A stretch of 32,224 bases of DNA from JABHIE01 sp964584805 (GTDB lineage: Bacteria > Planctomycetota > UBA1135), in the NCBI GenBank assembly GCA_964584805.1, contig CAZPAY010000023.1, positions 1 through 32,224 of the forward strand. The letters run 5' to 3'. Shown one piece after another: positions 15,453 through 21,772 of this stretch; positions within the stretch are counted from its first letter, which is position 1; the number at the start of each line of letters is the position of its first letter. The position numbers were made by a program, and so were the translations under genes. The notes beneath the pieces are model-generated. The model was not told the origin of the DNA. It made no database searches and saw nothing but the letters and a program-made list of their open reading frames with translations.

Positions 15453-15929
15453 ATGAAACTTAGTCAAACAACAATCTTCGAAAGCATCGCTGCAGCATCA
15501 GCGGTAATCATTGTCATTCTGCTCACCGCTTTGCCGGCCGTCACGGAGACGCCCACACGCAATGTTGGTGTTTCTGACGGGCTGGCTGTCATCCGCTCGA
15601 GCATGTTCCGCTTCGGGATGGATCACAGCGCGACTTTTAGTTACGGCGAGAATATCAATCTTGTCGAGCAACTCACCGGTCGCAGTCGCCAAGACGGCAC
15701 GACCGAATTGCGCGAAGGCAAAGCTGACGACTTATTCTTCGGCCCCTACCTTGAAGCTATCCCGGTGAATCCGGAAAACGGCTTGGCCAGCATCCGCATC
15801 ATGCCTGCTGATTTCAACGAGCCTGTGCTCAACGGTTCGGCTGGCTGGGTGTTCGTGCCCGCAACAGGTCGCATCTACCCTGACCTGCCCGGCGAAGACG
15901 CACGCGGCGTCTCTTACGCGACCTACTAA
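15453..15929 (+). CDS. Degenerate type II secretion/type IV pseudopilin-like protein
   Basis: 158 residues. The N-terminus TIFESIAAASAVIIVILLTALPA has the length, hydrophobicity and early Glu of a type IV pilin helix, but the Gly-Phe prepilin cleavage site is missing (Gln-Thr instead). The C-terminal part FGPYLEAIPVNPENG, then AGWVFVPATGRIYPDLPG, matches the pseudopilin pattern (YL--IPVNP, GW-Y-P-TG-I-P). A GGAGG ribosome-binding site lies 8 bases before the ATG, and a strong terminator follows the stop. It may be a membrane-anchored, unprocessed pilin relative. No other secretion genes are nearby. Confidence 0.65.
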   Translation: MKLSQTTIFESIAAASAVIIVILLTALPAVTETPTRNVGVSDGLAVIRSSMFRFGMDHSATFSYGENINLVEQLTGRSRQDGTTELREGKADDLFFGPYLEAIPVNPENGLASIRIMPADFNEPVLNGSAGWVFVPATGRIYPDLPGEDARGVSYATY

Positions 15930-15966
15930 AAACAAGTTCGCGTTTCATGGGCCTCCAACCCAAAGG

Positions 15967-15996
15967 AAAAGCCTGAGCTCTCGAGCTCAGGCTTTT
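15967..15996. terminator. Bidirectional rho-independent terminator
   Basis: AAAA-GCCTGAGCTC-TC-GAGCTCAGGC-TTTT: a perfect 10 bp stem flanked by A and T runs, between the convergent pseudopilin (plus) and TrpD-like (minus) genes. Another T run follows on the plus strand (16000-16005). Confidence 0.92.
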
Positions 15997-16022
15997 ACCT
16001 TTTTTGGTGGACGGCCTCTAGG

Positions 16023-17057
16023 CTAACCCAGAGCCTCGCGCAATTCATCCAGCCGTCGATGGGCGCGACCACTTTCGAGTGCCTCGCGCGCTTTTGCTGC
16101 CCCGGTTGCCAAATCGGGCACCATGCCGCTCAGCTCGATGAGCAAACCCGCGCCGAGCATGACGGCTCGCATCGCGGGGCCATCGACCGCCGCCAAGGCC
16201 CGCATCGTCGCGCCAGCCGCCGCCTCAAGGCGGTCTTCGTGCTCTTGACTGGGCTCACATTCCCAAGCTAAGGCTAAATCATCAGGATTGACGCGTACTG
16301 GAAATTTGCGCTCACCCGACAATCGCATGCCCCGCGTTTGCGTCATGACACTCGGATCAAGCGAACCCTCGATGCCCTGCAAAACGACGGCGCGCGTATG
16401 CCCCAACTGCTCAAGCGCACTCGCGGCGATACCCAAAACAGGCCCTCGGCGGGATGGCACGCACACTCGCGCCCCATCAGGCAACAGCAACTTAAAGATG
16501 ATGTCAGGCAAACTGCGCAAACCCAACTCGTCTTCGATGCGCAACATCCGATCCCAGCCATCATCCGCCGCAGCGGGACGCCACCCGGCAATGCCCACGG
16601 TCGTCAGAAGACGCTCGGCGTTGTCGCGATCGCCCGTCAAAGGCGCAACCAAACGATGCCAAATATCACCCACCGTGACGCCGGCGCCTTGTGCATGTGG
16701 CGCGCACTGCATCAAAACGGGCACACCTGCAGCCGATGCGGCCAAAGCAGAAGCCAAAGCCAGCGGCGGGCATTTTGATTTACCTAGACGCGAGCTCGAC
16801 AAAACCACACCGCGGTCAGGAATCGTGGGGAATTCAATCCGCACTCGAGCGGCCGCTGCACAACCCGCCAACTCATCGGCCGTTGCCCCGCGTGCGCGCA
16901 CCGCCGTGAACACGGCCGCGACTTGAGAGTCCGTGCCGACACCTGCCAATAGAGCGGTAAAGGCCTCTTCAGCCTCCCATCGGCTCAAATGGCGTGCATC
17001 GCTTCCCGACAAAGCTCCGGCTAATTTGCGTAAGACCGCGCGCAACTCGTTAGACAT
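16023..17057 (-). CDS. TrpD-like glycosyl/phosphoribosyl transferase family protein
   Basis: 344 residues. The helical N-terminal domain (HLSRWEAEEAFTALLAGV, QVAAVFTAVRARG, ELAGCAAAAR) is that of anthranilate phosphoribosyltransferases and relatives. In the catalytic domain the usual GTGGD and NIST motifs are not present; DRGVVLSSSRLGKSKCPPLA occupies the place, as in TrpD2/YbiB-type paralogues, which bind nucleic acid rather than make tryptophan. APHAQGAGVTVGDIW and the strand RAVVLQGIEGSLDPS follow. The start at 17057 is 4 bases after the peroxiredoxin stop, with GAGG upstream; a longer frame begins inside that gene. No trp genes are nearby. The exact reaction is unknown. Confidence 0.7.
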   Translation of the reverse strand: MSNELRAVLRKLAGALSGSDARHLSRWEAEEAFTALLAGVGTDSQVAAVFTAVRARGATADELAGCAAAARVRIEFPTIPDRGVVLSSSRLGKSKCPPLALASALAASAAGVPVLMQCAPHAQGAGVTVGDIWHRLVAPLTGDRDNAERLLTTVGIAGWRPAAADDGWDRMLRIEDELGLRSLPDIIFKLLLPDGARVCVPSRRGPVLGIAASALEQLGHTRAVVLQGIEGSLDPSVMTQTRGMRLSGERKFPVRVNPDDLALAWECEPSQEHEDRLEAAAGATMRALAAVDGPAMRAVMLGAGLLIELSGMVPDLATGAAKAREALESGRAHRRLDELREALG

Positions 17058-17061
17058 GTAG

Positions 17062-17544
17062 TTAAGCCTCGACCTCAGCACGCAATGCCGAAAGCACCTT
17101 TTCAGCGTGGCCCTTTACACGAACATTGTCCCAGACATGGGCGAGCCGGCCACTCGGGTCGATTAAAAATGTGCCACGCACAAGGCCCACAAAATCACGG
17201 CCTCCATTTTTCTTGTTGCGCCAGACACCATATTTACTTGCCGTCTTTAAAGTGCGGTCGGCCAGCAAGGGGAACTCTAAGCATTCGCAAGCGGCAAACT
17301 CGGCGTGACTTTTCGGGTCATCTGGGCTTACGCCCACAACAAAAGCACCCAGCGATTCAAACTCGCCCAATCGCTCTTGAAAATCACGCGCGCCACCTGA
17401 GCAGGTGGCGGTCTTGTCTTTCGGATAGAAAAAAATCACACCCCATCGCCCGCGTTGTTCCGTCAAACGAAAACGCTCGCCGTCACCGGCGGTCAGAGTA
17501 AATGCAGGGGCGCGATCTCCGGAGGAAAGATTTGGATTCACCAT
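17062..17544 (-). CDS. bcp: Peroxiredoxin, BCP/PrxQ type
   Basis: 160 residues with a thioredoxin-like fold. It reduces hydrogen peroxide or organic peroxides. The peroxidatic Cys48 sits in FFYPKDKTATCSGGARDF, matching PxxxTxxC. The resolving Cys usually five residues later is Arg here, so it is a 1-Cys enzyme or uses another Cys (for example in CECLEF near residue 90). GVSPDDPKSHAEFA and RGTFLIDPSGRLAHVW are family strands. It has an unusual start context: a G7/C7 hairpin ends directly at the ATG. It may be cotranscribed with the amidohydrolase array 65 bases upstream and leads into the TrpD-like gene. Confidence 0.9.
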   Translation of the reverse strand: MVNPNLSSGDRAPAFTLTAGDGERFRLTEQRGRWGVIFFYPKDKTATCSGGARDFQERLGEFESLGAFVVGVSPDDPKSHAEFAACECLEFPLLADRTLKTASKYGVWRNKKNGGRDFVGLVRGTFLIDPSGRLAHVWDNVRVKGHAEKVLSALRAEVEA

Positions 17545-17571
17545 GGGGGGGCTTCAATTATGCGCCCCCCC
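17545..17571 (-). promoter_or_regulatory. GC-rich hairpin at the peroxiredoxin start
   Basis: On the minus strand GGGGGGGC and GCCCCCCC form an 8 bp all-GC stem around an 11-base loop, ending directly before the ATG at 17544. No T run follows, so it is not a classic terminator. It could hinder ribosome binding or mark processing between the array and the peroxiredoxin. Confidence 0.5.
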
Positions 17572-17609
17572 ACGATTTTGCGCTAGCGCTACTCACGATT
17601 TCTTAGCGT

Positions 17610-19158
17610 CTACTCGACAACTTCTTCCGGAGTCTCTTCTAACACCTCGTCGAGAACATCCACGCCCTCTTCCAAAGGTGGCTCGTCGGTTAGCTCAGCA
17701 GGCGCCTGGTCAACAATCGCATCGACCACATCTTGCACGGTCGGGACGGCACGCGGGCGGATGTGACTCAAATACGGCGACAATGCTTTGTCGTAAGCCA
17801 CGCGGCCATTGACGACCGCCCATTGCACGAAACTACGATAATCAAAAAGCTCGCCGTCGGTGATGATGAGGTCGGCATCTTTACCCACACTAATCGAACC
17901 AATCCGCTCGTCGACACCGAGCAAGGCGGCGGGCTCAAGCGTGATGGCGCGCAATGCAGCATCTTCAGATAGGCCACCGCGAATAGCGAAAGCGGCCTCC
18001 ATCGGAAGGGTCAGCAAATCTCGACCGGCGATACCCATCATCGAAACCCAAGTCTCGTTTGGCAGAATTGCAAAACGCACACCGTGATTCCACATGGTCG
18101 ATGCATTTTCGATGCTCCAACCCGACTCGCGATTGGTGGATTCATCCGCGTAAGCCTTGCCTCGCGGCGTCAAAACGAGACGCGCACCAGTGCGACCTAA
18201 GCGCGCAGGAACCGTCCATGCCTCACGCGCGCCAAAAATGACGGCTTGCATCGGGAACTCTTCCAGCAAATCGCAGGTCGACAGCAAATCCTTGGCGGAG
18301 TGCGCATGGAACCGTGCGAGAGCATCTCCACGAAGCAGGGAGAGGTGATTGTCTTTGATGCCCTTTTTAGATGGCTCAGGTGCATCTTTTTCGCCCATTT
18401 CTTTTTCAAGCTCCCACGCACGCATGTCGGCGAGGTAAGCACGAGCGGCGGAAAGGGCTTCACGCGTTTGACGGCGCCCGCCCGGCGAAGTTGACGAATA
18501 TGCCATCGTCACCCATGGCTGACTCATGCTCATCAAAAAATCATCGAGGGTGCCGCGCGTTAATTTCACAACGGCACCGCCAGCCTCAATCGTGGTCAGA
18601 CCACCCGATAACGCCAGCTCAACATTCATCGAAAACGGGTCAAAGCTGTCACGCAAACGACTGCCGGAACCAGACACAACACCACTCGTGCGGACGGCAA
18701 CCAACCCGGGGTAGACATGCATCCCACTGGCATCGATAACTTCCGCACCTTCTGGCACACGGACGCCTTGGCCCACCCGCAGGATGCGTTTGTTTTTGCA
18801 AAGCACAGTTGCGCGATAAAGCGTGCCATCGGTAACGGTATGGACGGTGGCATCAACAATCGCCAAATAAGGGCTCGCCTCTGGAACGACTTCNNNNNNN
18901 NNNNNNNNNNNNNNNNNNNNNNNNNNNNNNNNNNNNNNNNNNNNNNNNNNNNNNNNNNNNNNNNNNNNNNNNNNNNNNNNNNNNNNNNNNNNNAACGACT
19001 TCGGCAACCTCGGCTTCTTCCTCTTGCGAAGTTTCCACGGTTTCCACGGTTTCCTCGGCAACTTCGACAACAGGCTCGTCTTGCTCAGGCGGGGCTGGTG
19101 CAGGCGCGGGGTCTTGCATCGGCAAAGCTAACGCAAACAGCATTAAGAAATAATTCAT
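17610..19158 (-). CDS. Secreted amidohydrolase-like protein H (pseudoenzyme; crosses gap)
   Basis: The eighth and last array gene. The ATG at 19158 overlaps gene G by 4 bases and begins a signal peptide (MNYFLMLFALALPMQ), followed by a Pro/Glu/Val-rich acidic stretch, an assembly gap, then EVVPEASPYLAIVDATVHTV. Merging the 9-base flank overlap gives 479 residues in one frame. The metal site is lost: PGLVAVRTSG replaces PGxxDxHxH, and FAILPNETWV replaces the Asp loop. The C-terminal IGSISVGKDADLIITDGELFD strand pair is well kept. A second acidic tail (EEGVDVLDEVLEETPEE) is unique in the array. It is likely periplasmic and not hydrolytic. Confidence 0.8.
18894..18993. other. Assembly gap of exactly 100 N
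   Basis: A scaffold gap within gene H. AACGACTTC ends the left flank and begins the right flank; removing the N run and one copy of these 9 bases joins Ala-Glu-Val-Ala-Glu-Val-Val to Pro-Glu-Ala-Ser in frame. Confidence 0.9.
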
Positions 19159-20540
19159 GATTTCGCCTCTTCTTCTTTAACCCGATCCCAGACGACTTCC
19201 CCATCGGCTACGACGAGCAATACTTCGGTATGTGGATCGAGTGGGTCGCCACTCCAAATCACAAAATGCGCCGGTGCGCCAGATTTGAGCGGTTGGATGA
19301 CCTCAGCCAAGCCAAGCGCGGAAGCAGGCTCAAGGGTCATCGCACGCAAAGCAATCTCTCGGCTTAGGCCTGCAGTCACCAACCCCGAAACATCGCGGCG
19401 CCAATTCGGCACACCGTTATCAGGCGATAAGACGATGTGCTCAATTCCGGCATTTACGGCCTCTGCAGGCAGATTAATCCGATTGCGGCTCGTTGGCAAA
19501 AACTGCATGTCAGCGGGGATGTCGATGCGCACGCTCTTTGCGGCAATGCTTTCAAGAACCTCAAACACATTGGTTTGCCCGCGCCATGAGCCAACAAACT
19601 CTAACTCATAAGCAACTTTGCGATCACCAACGAGATCAAGCCAATGCAGCCAGTCAGAAGCCGAGCCTAGCTCAACACGCGCCACACGCTGCCCGCGCAA
19701 CCACTCAACAACGGCCTCGATATCTTTCGCCAACTTAGGCGGCTCGAAAGTCTCTGGCGGTGCTTTATCTTCGTCTTCTTTGCCTTTGTCTTTGTCCTTT
19801 GGCTTGGGCTCATCGGCCGATTTAGGCTCACCCTTCTCTGCCTCCGCTTTCTTTTTCGCAGCCTCTTCCTTTTCTTTTTGCTTTTCCTCCCAGGCTTTAC
19901 GCTCTTTTCGCCAAGCGATTTCCGCATCCTTTTCTTTTTGGATGACGCCTTCGGCTTTTTCGATGGTTGCGCGCACCTTTGTCTTGCTACTGCCCGCGCC
20001 CGCCATCGAAATGTAGAGATGCAAATCATCGTAAACGGCCTCAGGCTGAGGATAGCCCGCATCAGCGCGCAACACACTCGTGCGGCCTGGGAGATCACTG
20101 CCGGGAGGGTTGACCCCCACCATAAGCACGCCTTCTTCCATCAAATCGCGGCCCCAATCTTTCGAGAGCCACAAGGAGTCCTTTGCCAAGTATTGTGAAT
20201 CGGTGCTGCTTGAGCGCCGATCACGAGGCAGGTAAGCAGCTCGTGCTAAAACCAACGGCGGCATAGCCACACCACCTTGTCGACGAAAATCTCGCACGCG
20301 CGCGCCCTTGGGCACATTGACGGCTTTGCCCAGTTTTTCAATCACCCCATCGCGCACCATGATGACCCCGCTCGTAATGGCTTCGCCTTCAAGCGTCTCG
20401 AGGGTCGAGACGCGGTAGTAAGTCACGCGACCTTCGCCACGCATATCTTCTTGAGCTGGCACGGCTGCAGCTGAAGCACAAAGACTCACAGCAAAGAAAC
20501 TGGCTACAAGAGCCGAAGCAATTTTTTGGTAGTTCAACAT
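19155..20540 (-). CDS. Secreted amidohydrolase-like protein G (pseudoenzyme with charged insertion)
   Basis: 461 residues, seventh array gene. Signal peptide ASALVASFFAVSLCASAAA. The metal motif is gone (VAMPPLVLARAAYLP in place of PGxxDxHxH). Residues ~190-275 are a long Lys/Glu/Ala insertion (WRKERKAWEEKQKEKEEAAK onward, then Pro-rich), probably helical or coiled coil. The beta-strand core then resumes (VEWLRGQRVARVELG). SPDNGVPNW near residue 375 stands where the Asp ligand would be and could keep one acidic residue. The C-terminal HFVIWSGDPLDPHTEVLLVV strands are well conserved. The start overlaps the stop of F by one base (TAATG). Confidence 0.8.
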   Translation of the reverse strand: MLNYQKIASALVASFFAVSLCASAAAVPAQEDMRGEGRVTYYRVSTLETLEGEAITSGVIMVRDGVIEKLGKAVNVPKGARVRDFRRQGGVAMPPLVLARAAYLPRDRRSSSTDSQYLAKDSLWLSKDWGRDLMEEGVLMVGVNPPGSDLPGRTSVLRADAGYPQPEAVYDDLHLYISMAGAGSSKTKVRATIEKAEGVIQKEKDAEIAWRKERKAWEEKQKEKEEAAKKKAEAEKGEPKSADEPKPKDKDKGKEDEDKAPPETFEPPKLAKDIEAVVEWLRGQRVARVELGSASDWLHWLDLVGDRKVAYELEFVGSWRGQTNVFEVLESIAAKSVRIDIPADMQFLPTSRNRINLPAEAVNAGIEHIVLSPDNGVPNWRRDVSGLVTAGLSREIALRAMTLEPASALGLAEVIQPLKSGAPAHFVIWSGDPLDPHTEVLLVVADGEVVWDRVKEEEAKS

Positions 20541-21772
20541 TAGAAGCGGCGCTCCTCGGCGGCGTCATAAACGCGCTCGCCGTCAATCCAAACTTGCGTC
20601 ACATGGCTACGCGGGTCAATGGGGTCGCCGGTCCATGCGGCGAAATCAGCGTCTAAACCGACCTTTAAGCGGCCGACACGGTCATCGACCAAAAGTGCGT
20701 CTGCTGCAAATGCGGTGATGCCCCTTAACGCGGCAAGAGAATCGCGGGCACCTAAGCGCACCCCCATCGCTGCTTGAAAGGGTAATTCTTCTTGAGGGAC
20801 GACCGGCGCGTCGGTGTTGTAACCCAGAACCAAATCTTCGGATTCAGCCCACTTGGCGGCACAACCTTCGATGCGACCACTGGAGCGGTCGAGCCAAAAT
20901 TGCCGCGGCCCATTCATGACAGGCACGCCCATGTCAGCTGCCATCGCCGTATTTTTGAAACCATCAAAAGTGCCGTGGTCAACAAATGCCTTCATGCCAA
21001 AATCACGATTCAGCATGGTTAGCGTGGTTAAGACAACTTGGTAAATTTGGGTATGCACACTAATCGGAATCGTGCCATTTTTCAGCCCAAGGAAATCTTC
21101 ATACTTAGGTGAAAAATCGGCATCGCCTTTTTCGTATGCCGACGCCCACTCGACACCATTCTTAAAAGTGCGGCGCGTGTTCCAATTCATAAAAGCACGC
21201 CCCACTCCCCAGGAATAACGCTCGGGGTTGCCCGCCTGCGCGACTTTGAGTGAACCCGGTGACCGCAAAACCACATCTTCGACTGTTTCACCGGCCGTCT
21301 TAACGACCATGCCAAAGCCACTCATGTTAACGCCCGACCCCGGAATAAACAGAGTCGTCGTGATGCCGCCCGCGAGCGCATCTTTGACATATGGGTTTTC
21401 TGGTTGCAAAACACTGTGGGTGTGCAACTCAGGATTACTTAAAAACACACTGTCATTTAAATCACCCATCGCGCCGGCAATATGACTATGCGGCTCGACA
21501 ATGCCCGGCACCAACCACTGGTCGCCCAAATCAATCACACGAGTGCCCGGGGCAATATCCGCATCGGCTTCACGACCAACCCAAACTATCTTGCCGTCTT
21601 GGACGGCAACCATGCCGCGATTAATCAAATCATCATGCGTATGAATGCCGCCGACGGCCGTAAAAACCTTAGCCGCCTTGTAAACGACCACATCACCAGA
21701 GGCATCTTGCGTGAAGCCCATGCTGGCAAACGGCAGCGCCAACGCAGCCGCGAAAATCAGAGAAGGAATCAT
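20540..21772 (-). CDS. Secreted metal-dependent amidohydrolase F (the probable active member)
   Basis: 410 residues with a signal peptide (MIPSLIFAAALALPFASMGF). It is the only array member with a full ligand set of the COG1228/imidazolonepropionase-like amidohydrolases: His95 and His97 in VPGIVEPHSHIAG, His240 in PISVHTQIY, His266 in AFVDHGTFDG and Asp321 in LGYNTDAPVV. GFGMVVKTAGE (Lys158) matches a motif shared with C and both halves of E. The C-terminal LKVGLDADFAAWTGDPIDPRS strands close the small beta domain. It should hydrolyse an amide, cyclic amide or peptide-like bond in the periplasm; the substrate is unknown. It overlaps E by 4 bases (ATGA) and G by one. Confidence 0.9.
   Translation of the reverse strand: MIPSLIFAAALALPFASMGFTQDASGDVVVYKAAKVFTAVGGIHTHDDLINRGMVAVQDGKIVWVGREADADIAPGTRVIDLGDQWLVPGIVEPHSHIAGAMGDLNDSVFLSNPELHTHSVLQPENPYVKDALAGGITTTLFIPGSGVNMSGFGMVVKTAGETVEDVVLRSPGSLKVAQAGNPERYSWGVGRAFMNWNTRRTFKNGVEWASAYEKGDADFSPKYEDFLGLKNGTIPISVHTQIYQVVLTTLTMLNRDFGMKAFVDHGTFDGFKNTAMAADMGVPVMNGPRQFWLDRSSGRIEGCAAKWAESEDLVLGYNTDAPVVPQEELPFQAAMGVRLGARDSLAALRGITAFAADALLVDDRVGRLKVGLDADFAAWTGDPIDPRSHVTQVWIDGERVYDAAEERRF

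Noticed and set aside
16023..17057. trpD, anthranilate phosphoribosyltransferase of tryptophan synthesis
   Set aside because: The GTGGD and NIST motifs are missing and no trp gene is near, so a TrpD2/YbiB-like paralogue fits better.
17580..17589. Palindrome GCGCTAGCGC after the last array gene as a terminator
   Set aside because: It is only 10 bases with no loop or T run.
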